In this document: one piece after another, positions 22,782 to 33,450 of the stretch
Numbering within the stretch: position 1 is the first letter of the stretch
Layout: each line of letters begins with the position of its first letter
Assembly (NCBI RefSeq): GCF_000001735.4
Contig: NC_003075.7
Span: forward strand, 8,495,001 to 8,559,000
Reading direction: 5' to 3'
DNA from: Arabidopsis thaliana
Taxonomy: Eukaryota; Streptophyta; Magnoliopsida; Brassicales; Brassicaceae
Length of the DNA: 64,000 nucleotides
Notes under the pieces: model-generated
Databases searched by the model: none
Told to the model about the DNA's origin: nothing
Seen by the model: the letters and a program-made list of their open reading frames with translations, nothing else
Position numbers and translations under genes: made by a program

Positions 22782-23208
22782 TCCTGTGAATTGAAAATGG
22801 TAAAATTTGTGTGTACAATTTTTAGTGATTGCAATGAGAAATCGAAACATTGTTGATTTGTGTAGATGATGATAAAGAGAATTATCGGAATCACTCCTTT
22901 TGAGCATTACCTTCTTCTTATCCTAATCTTATATTTAGCCTGAAATATTGACTTGGGTTATGTTGGTTTAGTTTTGATCATGAAACAGTATGATACTTAT
23001 GAACAAAGTTACATAGCAAATTTAAACTTCATTAACAAGCAAGTGGTTCACAAAAGAAACAGAGAAAATCTAGTTTGACTTTTATTGGCACACAAGAGAA
23101 GATACAGATGGAAGCAAAGACGCAATGTAACTAAAGATGAAGAGTCTCTATAGGAGAAACTGAACATCTCTTTTATTTTGGCGTCTCTTAAGAAGAAATG
23201 GAGAATGT
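22782..23208. other. 3' flank between SECE1 and OASA1
   Basis: This spacer should hold the two converging 3' UTRs. No open frame with protein-like content and no structured RNA is apparent. Short frames crossing it are extensions of neighbouring genes in the wrong frame. Confidence 0.55.
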
Positions 23209-25050
23209 TCAAGCCTCGAAGGTCATGGCTTCCGCTTCTTTCCTTGTCGCATCGAAAAGTACCGTTGATAGATACCTCTCCCCGAAACTCGGGAATATCG
23301 CCTGTAAAATAATTCAGTTGATTTCGTTTACATCAGAATCAGAAAGAAATCCGGGTTATGTAATCAGAGCTTATTGGCTTTGGGGTGATGATAGAATCAA
23401 AGAGCTTACCACAAATAGCTTCCCAGCGTTTTCTGGCCTCTGTGCAAGTTTAATTGCTGCAGCAGCTGCTGCACCGGATGATATTCCCACCTACAGTATA
23501 GCTTTTGTTTTTAGAAACAGAACGAAGTTGTAATTCTGATGGAGATAGCTTTTTGTTGTGAAATGTGAAACACTTACAAGAAGACCTTCTTTAAGAGCAA
23601 GCTGCCTTGCCATGTCAATGGATTCATCACTTGAAACCTGTTGAAAGCGTTACAGGAAAATGGAGAGAGTCAAGTAAGAAATGAAGCTCTCTTGCATTCA
23701 ATTGTGTTTTGCTATCAGTCGATAATATCGAAAAGCAGTCTTACCTGAACAACTTCGTCAATAAGATCAACATTCAATACACTTGGTATAAAACCAGCTC
23801 CTATCCCTTGAATCTTGTGAGGACCTTGATATTTTCAGCAAACATCATGTGTTAGGAAACTCCGAGGATAAAAAATAAGACATGAGGCAAACCGAGAAAC
23901 GAGGAACATGCATGCATGGTTATCGTAATAAACGCAGGGGGAACCAAAATCACCTGGCTTCCCACCGGATAGAATAGCACTTTCAACTGGCTCCACTCCA
24001 TACAGCTAACAGAAGAGGAAACAAAATGAGAAACCGTGCAAAGACACACCACTTAGTCACTTAGATAACAAAGCCAGTTGTTCGAAAAGATGGAGCTCTC
24101 ACCTTGACGTTTGCGTTCTGTTCTTTAAGATACTTCCCAGCACCTGTAATGGTACCACCAGTACCAATCCCAGAAACAAAGCCATCGATTTTGCCACCAG
24201 TGCCTTTCCATATCTCAGGTCCCGTAGTCTCATAGTGGATCTGCATTTGACAGTGAAATTCCATCGACTTAATATGGTTCAAAAACAGACAAAAACAGAT
24301 ACACTAAAGCAATAGTAAATAATAAGCATACCTTAGGGTTGGCAGGGTTCTCAAACTGCTGAAGCATGTAACCATTGGGTGTTTTCGCCAAAATCTCTTC
24401 CGCCTTTGCGATAGCTCCTTTCATGCCCTTAGCTGGGTCAGTTAAAACCAACTCAACTCCAAAAGCTAAGAGAATGATTCTTCTCTCAGTACTCATAGAA
24501 GCTGGCATTGTAATAATAAGCTTGTAGCCTTTGGCAGCTGCCGTGAATGCTAACCCAACTCCAGTGTTTCCACTTGTTGGCTCAATCAGCACACTCTAAA
24601 GAACAAACAAAAAGTCAGAAACAATGAAAACAAAAACAAAATAGTGGTTTGAAGATTCAGATAATCGAAACTGACCTCTCCTGGTTTGATAAGACCCTTC
24701 TTTTCTGCATCAGAAATCATGCTAAAACCAATCCTGCAGAAATAAACAAAGTACAAGGTCTTCACAAAACCGAAACTCGAAGCGAGAAACAACACATAGT
24801 TTCTGGACTAGAGAAGAAACCTGTCTTTGACGCTAGAGCACGGTTCCATCATCTCAAGCTTAGCAGCAACACGACCAACACATCCTTCAGCAACATTGTT
24901 CAAATACACCAATGGAGTGTTCCCAATCAACTGCCAAATAGAATCAATCAATACATGAACATGGAACAAAGCTCACTCCTTCGTGAAATGAACAGTGAAA
25001 GAACTTGAAAGCCTTACTTCAGTCACATCTTTAGCAATTCTCGAGGCCAT
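23209..25050 (-). CDS. OASA1: Cytosolic O-acetylserine(thiol)lyase (cysteine synthase)
   Basis: Start codon is at 25048-25050 and stop at 23209-23211. Ten coding exons (minus order): 25050-25018, 24930-24821, 24733-24676, 24595-24332, 24240-24103, 24005-23954, 23824-23745, 23637-23578, 23490-23410, 23301-23209. They give 322 residues. The enzyme makes cysteine from O-acetylserine and sulfide with pyridoxal phosphate. Seen in the sequence: PLP lysine in SVKDR (Lys46), the TSGNTG substrate loop (about 74-79), the phosphate-binding [10 protein letters not shown] loop, and the SSGAAAAA segment. There is no transit peptide, hence cytosolic. A well-formed intron at 25064-25331 also interrupts the 5' UTR, ending 13 bp before the ATG. 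OASA1 partners with serine acetyltransferase in the cysteine synthase complex. Confidence 0.98.
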
Positions 25051-25886
25051 GATTCAAGCTTCACTGCTTAAATTCACAAAAAGAGAAAAGTAAGACCAAA
25101 GGAATAAATCATCCTCAAACCAAAAACACATCATACAAAATCATCAAACATAAATCTCCAGATGTATGAGCACCAATCCAGTTATACAACACTCTTAACA
25201 CCAAATCAACAGATTTAACAGCGAAATAAGCTTAAGCCCATACAATTATCCGATCCAAACAAATATAATCGAAACCGGCAGAGGAATAAGCAAGTGAATC
25301 AAAAAGTATGGGACGAGGAAGAAGATGATACCTGAATGAGAAAGTCAATAACCTTGACCCGAATCGTTTTGAAGAAAATGGAGAAAATCGGTTGTATGGA
25401 ATAAAATCTTCGAATGATGAGATATATGATCTCTTTGGTGTCAGTCACATGGCACACGCTATCAATTTAGAAAAACGCGGTGGTTGGTCACCAGAATTAC
25501 TACTTCTCGGTCTGATTTGGTCATATCCGTATTAAGTCCGGTTAATATTTTCCATAACTGGGGTTTGAACATTCGGTTTCTTTTTTTCAGTTAGTCCGAT
25601 TTGGAGTTTTGAGTATGGAAAAATAATACTGAATTTATTTGTTCAAACTGTTTTGGAAAAAATATTTCCCTTAATTACGAATATAATTAAAATTTTAAAA
25701 TTCATTTTATTAGATCTTGGTTAATTCGGTTTAATGCATTAATGAATTTCGGTTTAAGTCGGTTTTCGGTTTTTATGTCCCACCACTATCTACAACCGAT
25801 GATCAACCTTATCTCCGTATTCACCACAAACAGTCATCACTCTCACTTGACACAAAAACTCTTTTGTCTCCGTCTCTCTGTCTCTC
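25051..25886. promoter_or_regulatory. Divergent region OASA1 / FdC1 with an OASA1 5'-UTR intron
   Basis: On the minus strand a CAG|GTATCA donor at 25332/25331 and an AAGCAG acceptor at 25065-25064 define a 268 bp leader intron of OASA1. The upstream part, 25340-25700, is AT-rich with CGGTTAA / TCGGTTT motifs, a common degenerate plant spacer sequence. The FdC1 ATG is at 25887; a CT-rich leader precedes it. Confidence 0.6.
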
Positions 25887-26351
25887 ATGGCGACTCTTCC
25901 TCTCCCGACTCAAACTTCTACAATCTCTCTCCCTAAACCTTATCTCTCCAATTCCTTCTCCTTCCCACTCCGTAACGCAACACTCTCAACAACAACAAAC
26001 CGCCGGAACTTTCTCACCACCGGAAGGATCATAGCTCGGGCATATAAAGTGGTGGTAGAGCACGACGGAAAGACGACTGAATTGGAAGTCGAACCAGACG
26101 AGACGATTCTATCTAAGGCTCTTGACTCTGGCCTTGACGTTCCCTACGACTGCAATCTCGGTGTTTGTATGACTTGTCCAGCGAAACTCGTGACCGGAAC
26201 GGTGGATCAAAGTGGTGGGATGCTAAGTGATGATGTGGTTGAACGTGGCTACACGCTTCTATGTGCTTCGTATCCAACTTCTGATTGTCACATTAAGATG
26301 ATCCCTGAGGAAGAACTCTTGTCTCTCCAGCTCGCCACTGCCAACGACTAA
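25887..26351 (+). CDS. FdC1: Plastid [2Fe-2S] ferredoxin-like protein FdC1
   Basis: Single exon, 154 residues. The N-terminus (about 1-50) is rich in Ser, Thr and Pro, a chloroplast transit peptide. The mature part has the plant ferredoxin cluster motif DCNLGVCMTC with a final ligand in LLCASY, the C-x4-C-x2-C-xn-C pattern. Unlike leaf ferredoxins it carries a C-terminal extension after the fourth Cys (ending LQLATAND), the feature that separates FdC1 from photosynthetic ferredoxins. FdC1 is reported to accept electrons from photosystem I but to reduce NADP poorly, suggesting other acceptors. Convergent with FRL4B. Confidence 0.96.
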   Translation: MATLPLPTQTSTISLPKPYLSNSFSFPLRNATLSTTTNRRNFLTTGRIIARAYKVVVEHDGKTTELEVEPDETILSKALDSGLDVPYDCNLGVCMTCPAKLVTGTVDQSGGMLSDDVVERGYTLLCASYPTSDCHIKMIPEEELLSLQLATAND

Positions 26352-26758
26352 TCATCTTCTTGATTTAGACTAAAGAAGTCTTTTTTTTGGTGTAATACGA
26401 ACACTTTGTAACGAATCTTGCTATGAGACTTCGAAATCTTGATTTCAATGAGCCAATACAAACAGTGATACATAACATAATCACAGTGAAACATTCCTGG
26501 TTTAAGATGAATCTATTAAGTACTGAACTAAATTCGTTGATTGAAACATTAGGAAAGTGAATAGATATGTATAATTTAGATTAATAAACACACAAGGGTA
26601 GACTAATTCAGAACCAGAAAGAGTGAGAGTGTTAGCTACAAATGATACGATATAAAAAAAGAGAGATTACAACAAAAACGAGGTAGAGACAAAACGTAGA
26701 CACCAGAGATCAGTGGTTGGTTACTTACCATCTTCTTTTTTCCTTTGTCATTGTCTAA
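26352..26758. other. 3' flank between FdC1 and FRL4B
   Basis: About 400 bp of converging 3' UTR and spacer. I see no separate gene. The minus-strand frames ending at 26748 and 26755 are out-of-frame shadows of the Pro/His-rich exon of FRL4B. Confidence 0.55.
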
Positions 26759-28607
26759 TCAGTAGTAAGCATGCTGAATATGGTGGTGGTGGTGCGGGTG
26801 AGGATGGTAAACTGGAGGGGGTGGAGCAGCCACCGGACTGCAGTAGGTACCATATGCTGTCGGATAACTGACCGGAGAGGTTTGGTAAGAACCATGAACC
26901 GCCTCGGGTGAGTATTGGTATGGAGGGCTCCTGTTGCTGTAGATGGTAGGTGGGGATGTGGTGTATGCTGGTACACCGTATTGAGGTGAGTGACTTTGGG
27001 ATCTGATGAATGTTGGTGGAGGCGGTGGGAAAGAGGAGACGTAAGCGTTTGTGATACGCCCTGCTTTGGCTGGTGGCATTGGACCGCTGTAGCTTGCTCG
27101 GGTTCTCTTGTTGGCGGGAATCACGGCTGGTTTTCTCTTCTCGGTTTTGGTCTTCTCTAGCTGATCCAACCTCTTCTTGAGATTCTCGGGTGGGAATTCT
27201 TCCTCGAGTTTGTATTCTTCTATGCATTTTAAGACTGCTCTAAGTGCTGATTGCTCTTTGCGCGCCACAAGATGCTAGAAAAATACACACATACATTGGT
27301 AAGCGAGTGCAGAAGAAACAGATCCCTGCAAATGGATCCAGCAAAGAAAACGAGTAACACAAATGGAGGAAAGTACCGCAGATCGGCCAGAATTGTTGGA
27401 ATCATCAGTGATTAAAGCTGTAGCTTTCTTTGCATCCCTCAGATAAGCTTTGAGCAAAGGAACAGGAGGGAACAAGTGTACAAGACCAACTTCAAAAGTG
27501 AAATGAACCGCATCAAGCTGTTGTCCCCTGATTATCAACTCTTCAATCATATCTGTGTGAAGCCATAACAACCCAAAAACCATCATTTTCCATTTCAGAT
27601 ACTACTCACAGATTCCCATGACAAAAGACAACAACTTGTGCTTCCCCAATATATAGCTAAAAACATCTAATGGTAATCAAAGGTAAAGAAGAAAGATTAC
27701 CAGGCATTTGGTCGCCCAAACCAACTGAAACAGCAAGCTTTGGCATCTGTTTACGCCAAGCTGAACCAACCACAAGTTTCCTATAAAGAGCTAGATCATC
27801 CTTCTTCACAATCCCAAAAGTCACAAGATGTTGCAGAAACGTATGAACATCAGGTGTTTTCACATTCTCAATCCCTCCTCTCTCTTCCAAGCTAGCCTTC
27901 CACGTCTCAGCAATCTCTTTAGCTTTCTCCTTAACGCTAGGAGTTACAAGTAGCCGAGACTTCCCCATCACTGGATCAACCATAACTGGAATCAAACTCT
28001 CCAGAATCACAACACAAGCCCATCCAAAATCATTGCTCACTTTCTCTCCACCACCTCTTTTATCCACCGGAAAAACCTCAGATACAGCTTCAAGTACTAA
28101 CTTCGGCGGATCCACACAATCTACCAACGCCACAGGAATCTGTGACCGGAGATTCTCCAATTCCTTCTTCCTCGCAATCACAAACCCCCAAAATCCTCTT
28201 GCGTCCATCTTCAAACAAAGCGACTTCAGCGCCGATAAAAGCCCGTCGCCGTCGTCGACTTCTCCGGTATCTTCATCACCACAGTCTCTAGCTTTCTCCA
28301 GCGAATCCAACGCCGCTCTAACGCGTTCCTCAACTTTCCCCTCCGCGATCTCGACGCTGTGGTCTATAGTCACCTCACGATGCTTGAGTAACTCAATCGA
28401 GCTCTGCGTTTGATTATCTAGGGTTTCAATCATCTGTCTCAGAGCTTCAGATTTCTTCATCAGGTTTTGCTCCATGGAAGTGAAATGCTCAGAGAGCTCT
28501 TTCCATAGAAGATTGCAGCTCGTCATTAGAGACGCCTGCTTCTGAAACTCAAAGAAACTCGGCTGAGACGACTTAATCAACTCTCCTGGATCGGGAGAAG
28601 ACTCCAT
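26759..28607 (-). CDS. FRL4B: FRIGIDA-like protein
   Basis: Exons (minus order) 28607-27701, 27552-27377 and 27274-26759 give 532 residues. An N-terminal coiled coil (about residues 20-110, ending before the acidic GDEDTGEVDDGDG stretch) precedes the all-helical FRIGIDA domain. Recognisable segments are LKMDARGFWGFVIARKKEL, LLVTPSVKEKAKEIAETWK and the VARKEQSALRAVLKCIEEYKL block that opens the last exon. The C-terminus is Pro/Tyr/Ser-rich and ends in a His-rich tail (HPHPHHHHHIQHAYY). FRIGIDA itself activates FLC and delays flowering; FRL4-type proteins are relatives of unclear role. The tail is encoded by GTG/GGT-rich sequence. Confidence 0.94.
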
Positions 28608-28772
28608 CTCCGGTTAATCGTACGGTGAAGAAACTCAAAACTTTAGTCGATTTTGCAGAGAAGAAGGTAACAAAAGTGAAGAAGAAGGACTGATTTGTTT
28701 GTTTTGCAGGAAAACCTAAAAATGGCAATAGTATAAGAGGAGGAGGATGACGTGGATTAGTCAGAAGAATGA

Positions 28773-28778
28773 CACGTG
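28773..28778. promoter_or_regulatory. G-box ACACGTGT upstream of FRL4B
   Basis: The G-box core CACGTG lies about 170 bp upstream of the FRL4B start codon, and a TGACGTGG element lies 25 bp from it. Together these resemble an ABRE/bZIP site pair. Function is inferred from position and motif only. Confidence 0.4.
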
Positions 28779-31610
28779 TAATGGCGTCTGTAACTATGGC
28801 GCGATTATGACAGCCATCTAGAGTGCGCCTTGTGTGCCTGCGTACTTTTATGACGGCAGCAATAGCACCAAACTCCCGATTGGTTGTTGCTAACGTGAGC
28901 GGAGAACGCGTATTTTTAGAAAAGTTGTGGTAAACCGAAATTTGTATCGGTTTAAGTGAACCAGAAAAAGGAAAAGGTAGGAGAAAATCGGTGGGTGACC
29001 ACCACATGCGTTGAGTCAGAAGACAGTGAAGCATTGCCGGCATAAATGTATGCAAAATTGTACTTTACGAAATTTTAATTTTGTAGTAAAACGTATATTT
29101 TGAAAAAAAGAAAAAAAAAAGAGAATGTTGTTGCCAAGAAAAAAAATGAAAGTACATTTGTGGAGAAGAACTTGTAGATGGTGTAATGAAATAGGCATGC
29201 GTTGGAGTGTTGGGCCCAATATTTGTGTTTGTAGACGTGATGATTAGGTAAGCACAAAACCTTTTTACACTAATTATTTGTGTTTTTACATATTACATAA
29301 TTTAATCAAATATATGACCAAAAGATTCAGAACCAAATTCAGACTAATACTCGTGATTTTTTTTGTTCTCCTTTCTTCTCGTTGAAGCGCAAAGACATGC
29401 ATGTTGATAATCTTACAGAAGTGTTAAAAAACTTTCTTTTAAAAAGAATAGGTGAAGATAATTCAATATTTTAATTTTATCTTTTATTTTTCATCATAAA
29501 TTTTTTCTTTTTTGTGTTCATCGTATTTTGTAGAAGAGTCAAGTATTTTTGTCATCTCATCTAAAATTGCCAACCATAATTTAAATCAGAGTAGAAAGAT
29601 TTAAACTTCGAGCACTCAATTGATAAGGTGAACATTTTAACCACGCACTAACCATCATTAACTATAAGAACATAAAGTAACGTACGTATTTTATTTTCGA
29701 CGTAGGAATCTCATTTTCTATATATAGCTAGTTATCGTATACGTTAACATTTAACAAAACCCAAAAGAAGCACAAGATAATGTTCCATATCACAGTATTG
29801 GACCACAAGTCCACAACATTGAAGATATCCTATTATGGAAAATATATGTTTTTTTTTAGTCCTATTATGGGAAAATATATGTTTTTAACGACGGATATGT
29901 GAGGATACTGAATTATAGCCTTACTTACAAAGATTGTGACAAGATAAAACAAAGCGAATGAAACGAAATATTTCACTTTTTGGATAATAGAGTTGACAAA
30001 TGACAACTACAACAATAATTGATTGTTTGGAGTTAACGTGATTAGTTTTCTCCCCGCATGTTGAAACAGGAATGGGCTAAGGGAACATGATATTTAAAAG
30101 GGATAAGAGAGATTAGGAGGGTTCAAATTCACAAGGGATCATAATGATCTAAAGTCGTGCAGAGTATGCAGTGATTTGACATGAATCTTGGCCTAACCTT
30201 ATATAGCAACATGATTAAGACACTGCATAATCTAAAGCTTTTAATCATTATGTGTAAAATTAATATATCCATGTCCTAATTGTCAATGATGACGGTTATA
30301 ATCTCATATATGATAAAAGCAAACATTCATAATTCATAACACTTCTTCTGTCTTTTATCTTGGACTACTAAATATGAAACAATAATTATACCATTTCAGG
30401 CCATGTATTTGAGAAGATATATATATAGCAAGAACGTTGTGAGACAATATATTATTTAGCAAAAGTGAAACTTCAGGCAAAAGTTACTTCGTATATATGA
30501 TTATATTTTCATGTTAATCCATAAGACTAAATCTAGAGTCACCAACACAAATATATGAAACTTTGAGCGCAAAAAAAAACAATGACCTAATAAGGCATAT
30601 ATAGCCTATGACCAAGATAGCCACCAATTAACCAAATATTAAGGCAAACCATTCCCACGAGATACTCTTCCCTACCACTTTCGTTACTCTAGAAAACACC
30701 ATAGAACTCTGAATAGCTCTTTGGCATGTGACTTAAAGATAACAAAAGGGGATATCATTGGCTGGCCACAAAATCAATCACCACTTTGCGAGAAGGGTAA
30801 AAGAAAAGGGAAAAAAAGCACAAAAGGCTAAAAACATATCACCAGAATCTATCAAAGTTCTGAGAGCATATATCAAGCATTATCATAAATATTTCAAGAA
30901 TTCTTTTCAACGAGAATCATTCAGATCAAATGTAAGTTGTAAGTTATAATATGTGTTTTTTTTTACGAAGCTGACTACTAGACTAGTATCAGCTTCCGGG
31001 GGTTTATCAAATTGTCTCCATGTAAAATATGTCAGACTGGTTAAAGCATCAAGACTGTTTTAGGTTTCGATAAATTTGATAGAGGAATATGCTCTTATTG
31101 ATTCTCATTCTCCAAAACATAAGTTTTTCAAACAGTATTCACATTGATCGACTGCAAAACAATGAAATCACCAACCTTAAAGATGAATACTTCATCAAAA
31201 GGTTAATCAACTTTACACATCAATAAATTTATGCAAAATCCAAAACATCTTCCAAGATTCGCTCCAAGTACCAATCTATTGTATATTAGATTCAGACATT
31301 TTAGATGTGCTTGGTTTAATTTGTTTAATCGACTTGTAAACAAAGAAGTCGTGATACGAGAGAGATTCATAGGTAAAGACAATTAGTAACATTTGATCAA
31401 ACAATAAAGTTGCATAGATAGAGTTGTACAAGCAATAAACAAGGGCAAGAAATTGCAAAAGTACTCGCATTCATTTAGCCCAAAGATCCAAAAGATAGGT
31501 TCTATATACCGACATGGGGACATCCAATAGTTTATAAGATACTACGGCTACTAAGTTGCTTCATCTTTATCATACCAAGCTGCTCCAATACTTGCGAGGT
31601 TTTTCATGTT
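28779..31610. other. Gene-poor AT-rich spacer (2.8 kb)
   Basis: No gene is supported. Contents: FRL4B promoter at the left end, a tandem repeat at 29829-29886, long AT-rich stretches, and the probable 3' UTR of the F-box gene at the right end. The lysine-rich frame at 30758-30949 (plus) starts at TTG and lacks a domain. I cannot exclude a non-coding RNA. Confidence 0.45.
29829..29886. repeat. Two-copy tandem repeat of CCTATTATGGrAAATATATG
   Basis: The copies start at 29829 and 29860. They differ by one added G and by the length of the following T-run. Simple slippage-type duplication. Confidence 0.8.
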
Positions 31611-31615
31611 TGAAG

Positions 31616-31851
31616 CTGCAACATACAAGAACACGATATATGAATGCCAAGTTCGATACACCATTAAAACTAATATATCTCACAAGCTCGCCAGTCGAAT
31701 CCACACGTAACTAACTTTATCAGATATTGGTTCCTGCAAAGTCATCTGAACGCAATACAATAGATATAACAGCAAAAGCTCCTATCAAATACTTGAAACG
31801 GTAATTCATGCTCCATCACAAAAACCAAGGATATTTGAGTCAGAAGCATAC
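31616..31851 (-). other. Probable 3'-UTR intron of the F-box/kelch gene
   Basis: Minus strand: after the F-box stop (31879-31881) a donor AAAG|GTATGC sits at 31852/31851 and an acceptor TTGCAG ends at 31616. Spliced, the stop would lie about 27 nt before the junction, inside the limit that normally avoids nonsense-mediated decay. The next exon reads open for about 20 codons (SNMKNLASIGAAWYDKDEAT, then stop). Confidence 0.5.
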
Positions 31852-31878
31852 CTTTATAACACTTGTCACGCGGGATAA

Positions 31879-33006
31879 TTAAACTGTTACAGCTAGAGCT
31901 CGTTCAATGATGAAGGAATCTGTCAAAGTAAGCACATGATTAGACCACAAGAACTTCCCACTAATATATCCTCCTTCTTCTGCCCTCTCTATTGCAATCT
32001 CTGTACGCCAAATTTCTGTTGGAGACTTCTTAAACAGAATTGCAAGTCGTCCACCATGATTCACCATTCTACCTGTACAACTTTGAAGCCCCTCAGGTAA
32101 ACCTTCAAGACCCCAGAAGACTGTCCCCATCCCCACAACTAAATCGTACGCAAGTATTTGGTTCATGCAATAAAAGCCGTACAACACGTTATCTATAGGG
32201 CAAGATTCGTTGAACCATAATCTTCCCAACGCCAAGTCTTCCTCGAATCTACCCTTTTTCGGATCGTAAACAAACATAGTATTCTGACCTATTCTATAGA
32301 TCTTATCATTCATCACAAAGAAGTTCATTTGCTCATCCATGTCCACATTATCCAGACTTAAAACAGACTCCCAAGTTCGCTTCTTGAAGTTGAATACCTC
32401 GACCCAACTCAAAGACGGAGCGTTACAACCTCCGACAACATATAATTTCCCGTCGATCAATCCCACGGCGGCGCATTTACGTGGCTCCTTCATGTTAGGG
32501 AGGAAGCGACAAGTGTGAGATCTACAATCGATGACAGACACAGTAGAGACTAATTCTCCGTCAATGCATCCACCAATGACGTAAGTTTCAGAACCGGACG
32601 AGATAATAGTTGTTCCATATCCAGGAATTGAAGGGAATGATGGAACCGGAACTAATCTATGGCTAATCTCTGTTGTTCCAAAGGGTTTTAGATTGAGTGT
32701 GTACCAGCTAAGGGTTTTTGTAGCTTCTGATCTAATTGCAACATAGAGGATATTTTCAGTGCGACGAATTACTGACCGTTCGATGTAGATCTCCGGCGAA
32801 GCCATTAAACGCCTGAAGTTCCTGCAGACGAGTGAAATCGCCGGGTAGTAACATCTCGGGACGCGTGCGAAGCAACTCACAGCGATTTCGTCATGAAGTA
32901 TTGCCAGAGAAGAAGAAGAAGACGCCGATTGAAGCAGTTTCTTCTGTGGCGATTCTCCGGTTATTGAGCCAACGGAACTCGCGGCGGAACGAGACATCAA
33001 CGACAA
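31879..33006 (-). CDS. F-box/kelch-repeat protein
   Basis: Single coding exon, 375 residues. A Ser-rich N-terminus is followed by an F-box (about residues 37-75: LHDEIAVSCFARVPRCYYPAI and VCRNFRRLMASPEIY). Kelch motifs then form a partial beta-propeller: ETYVIGGCIDG, GKLYVVGGCNAPS and NDKIYRIGQN, each with following conserved Trp/Tyr residues. In this very large plant family the F-box binds ASK/SKP1 of an SCF ubiquitin ligase and the kelch propeller recognises the target. The target is unknown. The gene lies in tandem with HISN5B on the minus strand. A probable 3'-UTR intron lies downstream. Confidence 0.94.
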   Translation of the reverse strand: MSLMSRSAASSVGSITGESPQKKLLQSASSSSSLAILHDEIAVSCFARVPRCYYPAISLVCRNFRRLMASPEIYIERSVIRRTENILYVAIRSEATKTLSWYTLNLKPFGTTEISHRLVPVPSFPSIPGYGTTIISSGSETYVIGGCIDGELVSTVSVIDCRSHTCRFLPNMKEPRKCAAVGLIDGKLYVVGGCNAPSLSWVEVFNFKKRTWESVLSLDNVDMDEQMNFFVMNDKIYRIGQNTMFVYDPKKGRFEEDLALGRLWFNESCPIDNVLYGFYCMNQILAYDLVVGMGTVFWGLEGLPEGLQSCTGRMVNHGGRLAILFKKSPTEIWRTEIAIERAEEGGYISGKFLWSNHVLTLTDSFIIERALAVTV

Positions 33007-33450
33007 TGGCGAAAGAGACGGGAGAAGAAATGATTTTTTAAAGTATTAATTTCTTCATCAAAATGGGCCTATAAAGCCCATTTCTCTCAAATAGGCCTCA
33101 TTGTACAAGAGCAAAAGAGGGCAACACATAAAAGAAACGACGAGCATGGACCATTGACCAGTTTTTAACATGACAAACAATACAGAGAAAGCTCCATGAA
33201 TCACGAGCATGACACTCGTAAATGGTGCACACATGACCAAAACAAAATGATTACGAGTAACTCCTGATTAAAGAGCTCTGGCTTAAGGTGAACAAAGTCT
33301 AGAACTAGAGAGAGCAAAAAGATCCTGGTGACCAACAATAATCAATTAGCTAGATTAGATACATTGACCTTTGCAAATGAACAAAGATCCAGCATGTTTG
33401 ACATTGTACATAAGACATTCAGACAACTGACCCATGCTCATCAAGTCCTC
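33007..33450. other. Spacer between F-box gene and HISN5B 3' end
   Basis: Same-strand spacer of 444 bp. It must hold the F-box promoter/leader (right after 33006) and the HISN5B 3' UTR. The minus-strand frame at 33058-33240 is hydrophobic but shows no known signature. Confidence 0.5.

Noticed and set aside
30758..30949. 63-codon Lys-rich frame as a small nuclear protein
   Set aside because: It begins at a TTG, has no ATG-led version of useful size, and the Lys bias follows from AAA-rich sequence.
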